Assembly (NCBI GenBank): GCA_002692725.1 | Contig: NZLU01000039.1 | Coordinates: 248,001-312,000, forward strand | From: Ponticaulis sp. | GTDB taxonomy: Bacteria; Pseudomonadota; Alphaproteobacteria; Caulobacterales; Hyphomonadaceae | Direction of reading: 5' to 3' | DNA length: 64,000 nt | Shown here: piece after piece, positions 26,359-35,397 of the stretch | Position numbering within the stretch: the first letter of the stretch is position 1 | Layout of the letters: the number at the start of each line of letters is the position of its first letter | Notes under the pieces: generated by a model | What the model was told of the DNA's origin: nothing | The model's input: the letters and a program-made list of their open reading frames with translations, nothing else | The model's database searches: none | Made by a program: the position numbers and the translations under genes

Positions 26359-27792
26359 ATGAGCTTGAAACTGGCGGCTGCCTGTGGCGCAGCCTTGATG
26401 TTCGTCTTGCCGACATTTGCGGCGAGCCACGAAGAAGGCAAACACCAACCCAAAGTCGTCTTCTCAGCAACTCAGCCGGTTGATACCGCTGTGGTCGAGA
26501 CGCCGAAAGGCACGCTGATTGGTGAAAAGGTTGGCGATGTGAACGTCTTCCGCGGCGTTCCGTTTGCCCAACCGCCTGTGGGGGATCTCCGCTGGAAACC
26601 ACCTCAACCGATCGAGGCCTGGGAGGGCACAAAAACCGCGATTGAATACCAGGCGCCATGCCAGCAGCCTCAACTGCAGGACCCGTCTGAGCCCAACGGC
26701 GGCGGCGTTCAGGGCGTGAAATCGGAAGATTGCCTCTATCTTCAGGTCTATGCGCCGGCTGAGGCTGAAAAAGCGCCTGTTGTGCTCTGGATGCATGGCG
26801 GTGCCTTCTTCCTCGGGGCCGGTCATCTTGGCTCTTATGTCGGTATGGAAAACGCCAAAAAAGGCGTGATCACCGTGCCGATGAATTATCGTCTCGGGCC
26901 GATGGGGTATTTCGCACATCCAAGCCTCAGTGCTGAAGGTGACGCCACCGGCTCTTATGGCGACATGGATGCCGTAGCGGCCCTCGAATGGATCAAAGAG
27001 AACATCGAATCCTTCGGTGGCGATCCTGAAAACGTCACGATTGCCGGTCAGTCAGCGGGTGGCTTTCTCGTGATGAATCTCCTGTCTACTCCGTCAGCCG
27101 AAGGCTTGTTCCATAAGGCTGTGGTTCAATCGGGCGCGGGTCTGACCGATGGCAGACCGCTTGATTCCGCCGAAAAACTAGTCATGGAAGGCCTGCCAAA
27201 TATCGGGCTACCAGAGGACGCGACAGCCGAACAATTGCGAGCCGTGTCTGCGCAGACGCTGGTTTATGATCCGGTCTTCCGTTCGGGCATTCGTGGCACT
27301 GTCGACGGCAAGTTCTTTACCACAACCACCAAGGCTGCCATGGAAGCCGGAACAGAGATTGATGTGCCGGTTCTGCTCGGTTCGAATATGGGCGAGGGCG
27401 GGTTCAACCGTGCGAAGCTCGTTGCTCAGATGGCCGGTGACGAAGGTGCGGGCGCTTTCCTTTATAACTTCCAGCATCAGGCGGCTTTCCGAGATGCTAC
27501 GTGGAAAAAAGGCCCAATTCACTCAGCCGAGCTGATGTACACTTTCGATACGCTGGATACATCTTCATGGGCGAATGGAATTGAGGATATGGATGCAGAA
27601 GCCGCTTATGCGGATCTCGTCAGCTCCTGCTGGGTCGCGTTCTACAAAATGGACCCGATGGACAAGACGATTTCCTGTGCGGATGGCTTTGAATGGCCAG
27701 CCTATACCGAAGCAAACGACGCTGTCGCGGTCTTTGGCGACGAGATCGAAGTCGGTAAGGCATCTGAACTGCCGGATGGCCCGAACAGCTGA
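26359..27792 (+). CDS. Secreted type B carboxylesterase
   Basis: 477 residues from MSLKLAAACG, chosen by the strong GGGAGGAAAT site just upstream; the longer frame adds non-protein-like residues. A signal peptide ends near AAS (residue 23). Family signatures are VFRGVPFAQPPVGDLRW, SEDCLYLQVYAP with the oxyanion motif HGGAF (146-150), and the nucleophile elbow GQSAGG with Ser232. The His of the triad is probably in GPIHSAELMYTF. It should hydrolyse esters in the periplasm or outside the cell. Confidence 0.9.
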   Translation: MSLKLAAACGAALMFVLPTFAASHEEGKHQPKVVFSATQPVDTAVVETPKGTLIGEKVGDVNVFRGVPFAQPPVGDLRWKPPQPIEAWEGTKTAIEYQAPCQQPQLQDPSEPNGGGVQGVKSEDCLYLQVYAPAEAEKAPVVLWMHGGAFFLGAGHLGSYVGMENAKKGVITVPMNYRLGPMGYFAHPSLSAEGDATGSYGDMDAVAALEWIKENIESFGGDPENVTIAGQSAGGFLVMNLLSTPSAEGLFHKAVVQSGAGLTDGRPLDSAEKLVMEGLPNIGLPEDATAEQLRAVSAQTLVYDPVFRSGIRGTVDGKFFTTTTKAAMEAGTEIDVPVLLGSNMGEGGFNRAKLVAQMAGDEGAGAFLYNFQHQAAFRDATWKKGPIHSAELMYTFDTLDTSSWANGIEDMDAEAAYADLVSSCWVAFYKMDPMDKTISCADGFEWPAYTEANDAVAVFGDEIEVGKASELPDGPNS

Positions 27793-27819
27793 TCTGACAA
27801 ATAACAAAGCTGAAACAGG

Positions 27820-27847
27820 AAAGGCCCTTTCGAGGGCCTTTCTTTTT
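27820..27847 (+). terminator. Rho-independent terminator after carboxylesterase
   Basis: A 9-bp stem AAAGGCCCT/AGGGCCTTT on a TTCG tetraloop followed by CTTTTT. Confidence 0.95.
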
Positions 27848-27867
27848 ACCCTTAGCTCAAACCGAGG

Positions 27868-28656
27868 TCAGGCCATTGCGGCAGTTTTCTCATAGCTGCC
27901 AACCGCCTGTTGTGCATACATGGAATAGGCAGCCAATTCAGGGGTGGGAGATGATGTGATGTCTGAAGGCTCCTCCGTTAGGCCTACACCTTCGCCTTGC
28001 TGTGTGTCAGGCTTACCGGACTGTTCTTTAAGCTCTTCGCTACGCTGTGCCGCGAGTTCGGCTTCGGCCTCTCTCATTTTGGCGGCAGCCGCAGCGGCAA
28101 CTTTCCTGTCCTGTCCGGAGGGTTCAGCCGGGGCTAGCGCAGCCGCCTGAACCTGTCTCATTTTATCGATCGTCGCCTGAGGATCGCCTTCTATTGGGGC
28201 CGTGTCGATCTTCACCTCGCCGCCAATGGCATAGCGGTTGCCATCAGGCCCGGTCTGGTAGTCATAAGAGGGTGATCCGGCATAAGCGCCGCCCACGGCT
28301 GCATGGGCCGCCTCATGAGCGCGCACTTCGTCATCGCGCTCCTTCAATTCCTTCACCTGAGCCTGTTCTTCTTCGCTCAGCTCAGTTTCATCGGTTTTCT
28401 TGGCGGCTTTATCGCCGCAGCTCGTGCAGATGCCAGCCGCGCACTCTGCGCATTCTTCGGTTTGTGTGGTGCCGTTTGCGCTGGTGGCGATTGCGGTTTC
28501 AGACGACAGGGAGAGCTGCGCCGCAGAGGACAGCTCGACACGATCAACCGGATCAGTCGATCGGGAAGTGGTGGGCGCATTAACAGGCGCAGCCTGCGCA
28601 GGTGGACTGGCCGGCGCGGTCGGAAGGGCGGTATAGCGGAGTTCATTGATCAGCAT
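27868..28656 (-). CDS. SprA-related putative metalloprotease
   Basis: 262 residues. The central domain has VRAHEAAHAAVGGAYAG with a zincin-type HEAAH (114-118), then GPDGNRYAIGGEVKID and AALAPAEPSGQD, matching the SprA / CJM1_0395 family of putative metalloproteases. Both ends are Ala/Pro/Ser-rich and disordered. A Cys cluster CAECAAGICTSC (69-80) precedes the domain and could bind a metal. There is no signal peptide. Proteolytic activity is predicted only from HExxH. It is divergent from galE. Confidence 0.85.
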   Translation of the reverse strand: MLINELRYTALPTAPASPPAQAAPVNAPTTSRSTDPVDRVELSSAAQLSLSSETAIATSANGTTQTEECAECAAGICTSCGDKAAKKTDETELSEEEQAQVKELKERDDEVRAHEAAHAAVGGAYAGSPSYDYQTGPDGNRYAIGGEVKIDTAPIEGDPQATIDKMRQVQAAALAPAEPSGQDRKVAAAAAAKMREAEAELAAQRSEELKEQSGKPDTQQGEGVGLTEEPSDITSSPTPELAAYSMYAQQAVGSYEKTAAMA

Positions 28657-28859
28657 GATCAGACCTGCCAGCGAAAAACATGAATGAGTTTAGCTCAGTT
28701 TTCTCCACTCTCCCTTTCCGGGATTCATGCAATCTTCTATCGATCTTTGAGCAATGGCTAACCATTGGCTGAAAAGAGATGGGACTCGTCTTTTCCTTGC
28801 AGAAGAGGTGAGGTAGGCGAGACAATAGTTCTGAGAGCGTATCGGGTCGAGTGGGGCAA

Positions 28860-29840
28860 ATGGCGGGCAATATTCTGGTCACCGGCGGGGCGGGTTATAT
28901 CGGTTCGCATACCTGTCTGGCTCTGGCCGAGGCAGGCTATACCCCAATTGTCTTCGACAATCTGTCCAACGGCCATCGCGAATTTGCGCAATGGGGACCG
29001 TTCGTCGAAGGCGATATTCGCGATGAGGTCGCACTCAAACAGGTGATGGACGAATACTCACCCATCGGCGTGATCCATTTTGCAGCCCTGATCGAAGTTG
29101 GCGAATCCGTGAAGCGCCCTGGTCCGTTCTATGCCAACAATGTTGGCGGCGCGATTACCCTGATCAATGTGGCGAGGGAAGCGGGCGTGAAAGCTTTTGT
29201 CTTCTCGTCCACCTGCGCGACCTATGGTGAGCCGCAATACATGCCCATGGATGAGGCGCATCCGCAAAAGCCGATCAACCCTTACGGCCATTCCAAGCTG
29301 ATGATTGAGCAGGTGCTGGCTGATCTGCGAACTTATAGTGGGTTTCCCTCCATCGCGCTTCGTTATTTCAACGCAGCCGGGTCGGACCCGGAGGGCCGTG
29401 TCGGCGAATGGCATGATCCGGAAACCCATGCCATTCCCATCGCGCTCGACAATGCACTTGGACTTCGCGAGGGGTTTCGGGTGATGGGCACGGATTACGA
29501 CACGCGCGACGGCAGCTGCATCCGCGATTATATTCACGTGCTTGATCTGGCCGACGCCCATATCTGTGCGCTGAACCATCTTCTGAATGGCGGCGAGGGT
29601 GGGGCCTATAATCTCGGTACGGGAACCGGAACCAGCGTGATCGAACTCGTCAACGCAATCCGGCGCGTGACGGGCAAAGCCTTCGATGCGGCGCCCGCCG
29701 AACGACGCGCGGGCGATGCGCCTGTTCTGGTTGCGAACAATGCGAAGGCGACCAGCGATCTAGGTTGGACGCCACGGCATTCGCTCGATGACATCATCGA
29801 GACCGCCTGGGCATGGCATGTTAAGCTGAGAGGCGCCTAA
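28860..29840 (+). CDS. galE: UDP-glucose 4-epimerase
   Basis: An extended short-chain dehydrogenase of 326 residues from MAGNILVTGG; an upstream in-frame GTG is less likely. It has GGAGYIGSH for NAD binding, SSTCATYG with the catalytic Ser/Thr region, and YGHSK with the Tyr-x3-Lys pair. RYFNAAGSDPEG and DGSCIRDYIHVLDLA are GalE-specific. It interconverts UDP-glucose and UDP-galactose for cell-surface polysaccharides. Its 3' end overlaps the convergent amidohydrolase gene by 4 bases. Confidence 0.95.
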   Translation: MAGNILVTGGAGYIGSHTCLALAEAGYTPIVFDNLSNGHREFAQWGPFVEGDIRDEVALKQVMDEYSPIGVIHFAALIEVGESVKRPGPFYANNVGGAITLINVAREAGVKAFVFSSTCATYGEPQYMPMDEAHPQKPINPYGHSKLMIEQVLADLRTYSGFPSIALRYFNAAGSDPEGRVGEWHDPETHAIPIALDNALGLREGFRVMGTDYDTRDGSCIRDYIHVLDLADAHICALNHLLNGGEGGAYNLGTGTGTSVIELVNAIRRVTGKAFDAAPAERRAGDAPVLVANNAKATSDLGWTPRHSLDDIIETAWAWHVKLRGA

Positions 29841-31030
29841 CGCGCGAGCCAGCCCCGCGCGAGCTCAGCCAGAAGCTCGCTGCCCGTGACCAGCACATCG
29901 TCGTTGAAATCATAATTCGGCGTGTGAAGCCGTGCCGCATCTTCGCCAATGCCCAGCCAGATATAGGCGCCCGGAACCTCCTGTAGCATGACCGCGAAAT
30001 CTTCTGAGGCCATGCTGGGGTCAGACTCGGTGTCGACCTTTTCCTCTCCCACTAGTTCGCGAGCGATCTGCGCGGCAAATTCCGCTTCTTCCGGCGTATT
30101 GATCGTGGCCGGATAATCCTTGCGATAATTGATCCGAGCCGTCATGCCGTGTGCGCTAGTGATCCCGTTCACAATTTGATGGAATTCGGCTTCAATCTGT
30201 GTGCGGAGGGTTTCGTTAAAGCAGCGCACGCAGCCCCACAGCTCAACCTCTTCCGGGATCACATTCCAGGTGTCGCCACCTTCGATTTTCGTCACAGAAA
30301 GCACAGCCCGTTCATGCGGGCTGACACGGCGACTGACCAGGGTTTGCAGGGCGAGGGTCAGCTCCGCTGCAACCGGCATGGGGTCGCGCGTCTGTTCAGG
30401 CATGGCGGCATGTCCGCCCTTACCCGAGAGTGTGATCTCCCATCGATCATAGCTTGCCATCATGGGGCCGGGCTGAACCGCGATCCTGCCGGTGCCAAGC
30501 CCCGGCCAATTGTGGAGCGCAAAAATGGCGTCGCAGGGGAATTGCTTGAACAGGCCCTCTTCCACCATCCGTGTGCCGCCGCCTTCATTCTCTTCAGCGG
30601 GCTGAAAGATGAGATAGATATTGCCCTGAAAATTCGGGTTCTCGGCCAGATCAAGCGCAGCACCAAGTAACATGGCGGTGTGTCCGTCATGACCGCAGGC
30701 ATGCATCACGCCATCATGTGTGGAAGCGTAGGAACAGCCCGTGGCCTCCTTAATGGGCAGCGCGTCCATATCCGCGCGCAGGCCTATGCTCGGGCCTTTG
30801 CCAGACTTCAGAACGCCGACAACGCCTGTGCCCGCTAGCCCACGATGCACTTCAATCCCGGCCGCCTCCAGCGTTTCCGCCACAAGATCAGAGGTCTTGA
30901 ATTCCTTGAAAGCCATTTCCGGCTCGGCATGGATTTGATGGCGCCAAGCCTGTATTTGGGCTTTTTTGTCGGGTTTGTTCGGTGATATATCATCGGGCAA
31001 TCGTAGGACCTCCTGCACACTAGATAACAC
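29837..31030 (-). CDS. M20 family amidohydrolase/aminoacylase
   Basis: 397 residues of the M20D hippurate-hydrolase group. Metal-site motifs are GLRADMDALPI, MHACGHDGHTAMLLG, FQPAEENEGGGTRM and the late SMASEDFA. It should cleave N-acyl amino acids in the cytoplasm, as no signal peptide is seen. The start could lie ~20 residues further in, since the first residues (MLSSVQEVLRLPDD) are variable. Substrate is not predictable. Confidence 0.92.
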   Translation of the reverse strand: MLSSVQEVLRLPDDISPNKPDKKAQIQAWRHQIHAEPEMAFKEFKTSDLVAETLEAAGIEVHRGLAGTGVVGVLKSGKGPSIGLRADMDALPIKEATGCSYASTHDGVMHACGHDGHTAMLLGAALDLAENPNFQGNIYLIFQPAEENEGGGTRMVEEGLFKQFPCDAIFALHNWPGLGTGRIAVQPGPMMASYDRWEITLSGKGGHAAMPEQTRDPMPVAAELTLALQTLVSRRVSPHERAVLSVTKIEGGDTWNVIPEEVELWGCVRCFNETLRTQIEAEFHQIVNGITSAHGMTARINYRKDYPATINTPEEAEFAAQIARELVGEEKVDTESDPSMASEDFAVMLQEVPGAYIWLGIGEDAARLHTPNYDFNDDVLVTGSELLAELARGWLAR

Positions 31031-31082
31031 TTATTTCAGCTAAGAAAACTTCTCTGGGCGGGTAAGGTACGTTGGCAAAAGG

Positions 31083-32351
31083 TCATTCCATAGTGATCGT
31101 CTGTTTTGGATCAGCCGATTCTGACCCAATTCGTATTGGATAACGCGAGTTTGGAGCAGGTGCGCGGCCCGCATTCATCACGACGACAACACGGCGGTTC
31201 ATCGGATCCCTGGCCCCATCGGCGGTAGAGTTGGCGGGTTGAGTTTCACCAAAGGCTTCGGTGGTTATGATGTCGCCAGGAATTCCGCGTGCGACGATTG
31301 CAGCCTGGACAGTTCGAGCCCTTTTGGCGCTCATTGTTACACTGGAAGTTGTTTCGCCTGATCCGCGTGTGTGTCCCTCAATTTTCACGCTAGTTAGTGC
31401 ACAGTTGGGGTTGCTTCGAGTTATTCGAATTGCCTCGTCGATTATGGCCAATGCAGTTGAATGCAGATCGGTGCTATCCCACTCAAAATAAACAACAAAT
31501 TCTTGCGATACCGTAGAGCAAGCGGGTGATATCGTGATCGGCGTCGGACGTGGTGGAGGGGGTGGCGGTGGAGGTGGTGGTGGTGGAAGAGGCGGCGTCG
31601 GTATTCCGCACCCCAAGCACAATTCCTCGAAGATGCGGTTATCCATCCAGGGTTGCTGCTTAAGGTTGGTAGCTCTGGCAACAAGTGTTTGGACTCGCGC
31701 AAACACAGCACCTGGATGATCGTCTTCCTCAAGAAGTGCTTTGGCCAGAACAGGCGCATAAACGCCCTCCTGTGCCACATCGCCAGGGCTGGTCGAGTAC
31801 GCGATCAAAACATTGCTACCTGCGTCAATTCTGGTGAGACCTTTGGTGCCGGCTTTATAGCCCTGCACGCCGGGATTGGTACGGCAGGCATCGAACACAA
31901 GAAAGATTGCCCGCGCCCCGGTGGCGGCAAATTCGTCATGCAAATCGCTCAGATTGATGCCGTAACGTACGAGATCTGAGGCCACTTCGAGATCGGTTTC
32001 CGTGCCCAGAAGATAGCTTTCTTCGGTTCCCGGATGCTGGGCGCCATGACCGGTATAGTAGACAAATCCAATCGTGTTCTTTCCAGACCGATCAAGTTCA
32101 CGGCGAAAATCATCGAGAGCGTTTTGAAGGCCACCGCGCCGGAGGTCAGTCACGCGCGTCACCTGAAAATCAATGGCCTCAAGTGAAGTCTGAACTGCGT
32201 CTGCTTCTTCTTCTGCTTTCACGATATCCGGCAGGTTTCCGAGATAATCGCCCTGTTCGATCACCAGAGCGAGCCGCGTTTCAGCTAAAGCCTCAACACT
32301 CGTGAGGTAGAAAAGTGCGACGCCGCTGATCAGAGCAAGTTTAGTTCTCAT
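31083..32351 (-). CDS. Secreted caspase-like protease with poly-Pro hinge and OmpA domain
   Basis: 422 residues. A signal peptide (1-23) is followed by a p20-like caspase domain: LALVIEQGDYLGNLPD, then VYYTGHGAQ with His102 and LVFDACRTNP with Cys156, an intact His/Cys dyad. It then has a poly-Pro tract (252-267) and an OmpA-like domain (276-393; VYFEWDSTDL, SAKRARTV, NRRVVVVM). In the OmpA loop the peptidoglycan-binding GHTD reads GHTR, so binding may be lost or changed. It is an exported orthocaspase, probably periplasmic. Its start overlaps the M23 peptidase gene by 11 bases, so the two are translated together. Confidence 0.9.
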   Translation of the reverse strand: MRTKLALISGVALFYLTSVEALAETRLALVIEQGDYLGNLPDIVKAEEEADAVQTSLEAIDFQVTRVTDLRRGGLQNALDDFRRELDRSGKNTIGFVYYTGHGAQHPGTEESYLLGTETDLEVASDLVRYGINLSDLHDEFAATGARAIFLVFDACRTNPGVQGYKAGTKGLTRIDAGSNVLIAYSTSPGDVAQEGVYAPVLAKALLEEDDHPGAVFARVQTLVARATNLKQQPWMDNRIFEELCLGCGIPTPPLPPPPPPPPPPPPRPTPITISPACSTVSQEFVVYFEWDSTDLHSTALAIIDEAIRITRSNPNCALTSVKIEGHTRGSGETTSSVTMSAKRARTVQAAIVARGIPGDIITTEAFGETQPANSTADGARDPMNRRVVVVMNAGRAPAPNSRYPIRIGSESADPKQTITME

Positions 32352-33417
32352 GTTTCACCAATCCAGCTGGATCGAGCTTCACCGCACCACTATTCCAGTA
32401 TAACCGCCAGCAAAGGTGTGGACCTGTGGCCCGGCCCGTTGCACCAACCGCACCAAGGCGTTGGCCAGCTGATACCCGATCACCTTTTTGCACATCAACT
32501 TCAGACATATGAAGATAAATACTGGTGAGTCCCAATCCATGATCTATCATCACGATACCCCCGTCATAGTAGAAGCCCGTCGCAGCTAATGTGATGACGC
32601 CATTGGCCGGAGCACGAAGCTCTGTTCCTGTCGGTGCCGCCATATCCAGCCCGTAATGGATTTTGTTTTCACCGCGGATAACCCGGCCTGCGCCCCATTG
32701 ACTGGAAATGCGAAATCCCGGGTCCATGGGCAGGAGCCAGTCCTGCAGAATGCCATCTGCTTCTGCGCGGCTGGCCAGAGCTTCGTCTTTCTGCTGGCGT
32801 TCCGTTTTGGTCGTCTGGATCTGTCTTTGCTGCTCCACCTGGCTTAATTCCAGGGAAGAAGAATTTGCTACGTCCGCCGCAATTTGCTCGTCAGTGGGAA
32901 GAAAGTCATCATGCCCTAACGGTCCCATTCTGGCATTTGATATCATGTCGAGCTCAAGCCCCTCGATCACCTGTCCTCTAACATAATCTCGAGCTGCGAC
33001 TTTCAGACTGATCTCAGTTTCCGAAACGTCTGAAAGCATTTGCAATTCAAAAGCCTCAGCTTGATCGCGGTCGAAACCAATGAAAAATCCACCATCTTTC
33101 AGGGTTGGAATGGTCTCGCCATTCATGAGAACGGCGCTTAGATTCTCAGCTTTGCCGCGCAGAAATCCGCCTTGTCTGAGGTGACCACTCAGAAATTCAA
33201 GACGCGTCGGGGCTGGTATGGCGCTTTCATCAGGAATAGCGGCATATGTCCCGGCCTCGTCAGAGGTCGACGTCATGGACGATTCGGAAACACGCTCCGG
33301 AGAGCTGGGCCAGCTAAAACGAAATTCAATCTGATTTCTTTGTGCCCAGAAAAAAGCAAACGCTGACGTCACTAAAGTCAGCAACACGCCGATCAGAAAT
33401 GATATAAATATTCGCAT
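32341..33417 (-). CDS. Membrane-anchored M23 (LytM-type) peptidase
   Basis: 358 residues: an N-terminal membrane anchor (residues 3-25), a coiled-coil-like region (~190-220) and a C-terminal M23 domain. Zinc and active-site residues are His254 and Asp258 in HYGLD, His303 in YLHM and His334 in GPHLCW. The usual third zinc ligand, the second His of HxH, is Cys336 here. A Cys can still bind zinc, so activity is possible. The likely target is peptidoglycan cross-links. It overlaps the downstream caspase gene and is divergent from the trypsin-like protease gene. Confidence 0.9.
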   Translation of the reverse strand: MRIFISFLIGVLLTLVTSAFAFFWAQRNQIEFRFSWPSSPERVSESSMTSTSDEAGTYAAIPDESAIPAPTRLEFLSGHLRQGGFLRGKAENLSAVLMNGETIPTLKDGGFFIGFDRDQAEAFELQMLSDVSETEISLKVAARDYVRGQVIEGLELDMISNARMGPLGHDDFLPTDEQIAADVANSSSLELSQVEQQRQIQTTKTERQQKDEALASRAEADGILQDWLLPMDPGFRISSQWGAGRVIRGENKIHYGLDMAAPTGTELRAPANGVITLAATGFYYDGGIVMIDHGLGLTSIYLHMSEVDVQKGDRVSAGQRLGAVGATGRATGPHLCWRLYWNSGAVKLDPAGLVKHEN

Positions 33418-33437
33418 GATCTTCTGTGCACCCCTTT

Positions 33438-33456
33438 GTTGACATTAGGTGTCAAC
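33438..33456. promoter_or_regulatory. Palindrome in the M23 / trypsin-like divergent promoter region
   Basis: A perfect 7-5-7 inverted repeat GTTGACA-TTAGG-TGTCAAC. It is 20 bases from the M23 start and 45 from the protease start. Each arm contains TTGACA, a -35-like hexamer, one on each strand. It is a good candidate for a shared operator or back-to-back promoter element. Confidence 0.55.
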
Positions 33457-33501
33457 CGGCGCTTTGTTAACCCTGAAATTGCATAGTCAATTGGGGGGCG
33501 C

Positions 33502-35259
33502 ATGCGAGATTTTTTGACGATTTTGATGATTCTGGTCAGCGTGAAAGTGGCGCATGCGCAAGATAAGCCCTATTTCGAGCACTATTCCCCGAGCAATGGC
33601 GAAAAAGTGTTGGGTGGCGTGGCAACCCCTGCGAAAAGCTGGCCCGGAATCGCATCACTTCAGATCATCGGCACTGAGTCGAAAGTGCACAATTGCGGTG
33701 CTACCGCGATTTCTGAATATTGGCTGCTGACGGCGGCGCATTGCGTCGATGATCTCCGGCGGCATTCAGACGGCGAATGGCACTATTACGGTGAACCCAG
33801 CGTCCCTGGTTTACCGAGAGAAGACCTGGGGAAGATGGTCGCAGTGATCGGTGAGGCCTTTTTGGGTGAGACATCGGCGTCTTCTGAGTTTGAAATTTCG
33901 GAAGTGCACTACAATTCTGGCTACACGACCGATCGCGTTTATCTCGGCAATGATATTGGTCTGATCAAGCTGGCACGGCCCTATACAGGGCCTGTCATGC
34001 GATTGTCTCTTTCAAGCAAAACAGACAACCTATCTGAGGCGGGTGATCTCGTGCGAGTTGCGGGATATGGTCGAACCGGAGTTGCAGGCCAGGATGACTC
34101 CAGCGTTCACCCTTTGCTCAATTCAATGCAGACGATTGCCGGAAGTCTTACACTTCTTGAGACCGAAATGCCAACTCTCCAACAGGTGGCGTGTTCGGGT
34201 GGCATGAGGCAAACCTTGCTTGAGGTGGGTACGTCAAATCGGATGATCAGTGACGCTCTGAATTTCGTCATTGATGATCGTGTTATCTGTGCAGGCGCGG
34301 CGAAGAGAAATGCTTGCCACGGCGATAGTGGCGGGCCTTTGGTCAAATACGATGCGTATCGCCACCCCTATCAAGTCGGTCTGGTGAGTTGGGGTGTGAA
34401 ATGCGGAGATGTGGGTGCGCCGAGCATCTATACTCGGGTTTCCTCTTTCGGAAGCTGGATTATCGATATTGCTGGAAAAGAGGTTTTGTCGACGGCCCAG
34501 AAAGTGGAAAATCTGCCTCTGGAAGCCGATATCATCACCTTCATCGATGAAATTCGAACAGAACATTCCGAGGCGATCGCGGCACTCGACATTGAGCTCA
34601 TCCGCGACGGAGAGCCCTTCGAAGACCTTAAGCCCGGCGAACCTCCGTCCTTTAACTTGGGTGACTTTGTCGACATTCGCATCACCCCTCCGGTGACCGG
34701 GAAACTTTATCTGCTTGATTTGAATTCTTTAGGTGAACTGAACCAGATCTATCCATCGCAACGAGACGCCATGAAACCAGGGGGATGGCCCACATACCAG
34801 AAGAACCAGCTGTTTGAGTTTCCCAAGGGTGAGTTCAGTTTTGATATTGTGATGGAGCCGCCGGTCGGACGTCAGACGGCCATCGTACTCATCGTGCCGG
34901 AAGATTCTCCGCTTGTTGTACCTGAGAATGGCAATCCGCCACGTTTATTGGCATCACGCGAACAGCTCGCCGACGACGGCTCGATTGAAGCAGCTTCCCG
35001 CTATATTCTACGCCTTATGGAACGCGTTTATGAGCAGTTCTCGTTCGAATACGGCATGGCAGTGCGCCATCGTTATGAAGCACCGCAAGCCTTGCAAGGT
35101 GTTGAGCAATCAGAGGAATGCGGGCCTGAGGACTATAGTTGCTCGCCGGATGTTTCCGTTATTGCGCCTCCGCAGCCCACCCTGCCGACTGAGCCAAGCT
35201 ATGCGCTTGGATATGTCACCTATGAAGTACGCGCCCGGCGTGAATTGCCCGACCTATAA
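33502..35259 (+). CDS. Secreted trypsin-like serine protease with DUF4384-like C-terminal domain
   Basis: 585 residues. A signal peptide (1-20) precedes an S1 domain with the full triad: His80 in LTAAHC, Asp151 in GNDIGL and Ser276 in GDSGGP. The residue at the bottom of the S1 pocket (chymotrypsin 189) is Asn270, so trypsin-type Arg/Lys preference is not assured. Residues ~385-480 (KLYLLDLNSLGELNQIYPSQ...) resemble DUF4384, a beta domain often attached to bacterial caspases and other proteases. It is divergent from the M23/caspase pair and followed by a tRNA gene. Confidence 0.9.
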   Translation: MRDFLTILMILVSVKVAHAQDKPYFEHYSPSNGEKVLGGVATPAKSWPGIASLQIIGTESKVHNCGATAISEYWLLTAAHCVDDLRRHSDGEWHYYGEPSVPGLPREDLGKMVAVIGEAFLGETSASSEFEISEVHYNSGYTTDRVYLGNDIGLIKLARPYTGPVMRLSLSSKTDNLSEAGDLVRVAGYGRTGVAGQDDSSVHPLLNSMQTIAGSLTLLETEMPTLQQVACSGGMRQTLLEVGTSNRMISDALNFVIDDRVICAGAAKRNACHGDSGGPLVKYDAYRHPYQVGLVSWGVKCGDVGAPSIYTRVSSFGSWIIDIAGKEVLSTAQKVENLPLEADIITFIDEIRTEHSEAIAALDIELIRDGEPFEDLKPGEPPSFNLGDFVDIRITPPVTGKLYLLDLNSLGELNQIYPSQRDAMKPGGWPTYQKNQLFEFPKGEFSFDIVMEPPVGRQTAIVLIVPEDSPLVVPENGNPPRLLASREQLADDGSIEAASRYILRLMERVYEQFSFEYGMAVRHRYEAPQALQGVEQSEECGPEDYSCSPDVSVIAPPQPTLPTEPSYALGYVTYEVRARRELPDL

Positions 35260-35272
35260 AGTAAGGCAGATC

Positions 35273-35349
35273 TGGTGACCCCGACAGGATTCGAACCTGT
35301 GACCCTCAGATTAGGAATCTGATGCTCTATCCTGCTGAGCTACGAGGCC
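35273..35349 (-). tRNA. tRNA-Arg (anticodon CCU)
   Basis: 77 nt with encoded CCA. The acceptor stem GGCCTCG pairs with CGGGGTC (two G-U pairs). The anticodon stem TCAGA/TCTGA encloses loop TTCCTAA with anticodon CCT, decoding AGG. The T-arm contains GGTTCGAATCC. It lies 13 bases after the protease stop on the opposite strand and just downstream of the CBM60/LCCL gene. Confidence 0.97.
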
Positions 35350-35397
35350 AGACCAGAAATGTTTGGTACTGGAGTTTCAGGGCAGGCTCAAGAGAGC

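Noticed and set aside
35273-35349. tRNA-Arg as an attachment site for a protease island
   Set aside because: No integrase and no direct repeat of the tRNA 3' end was found within the window.
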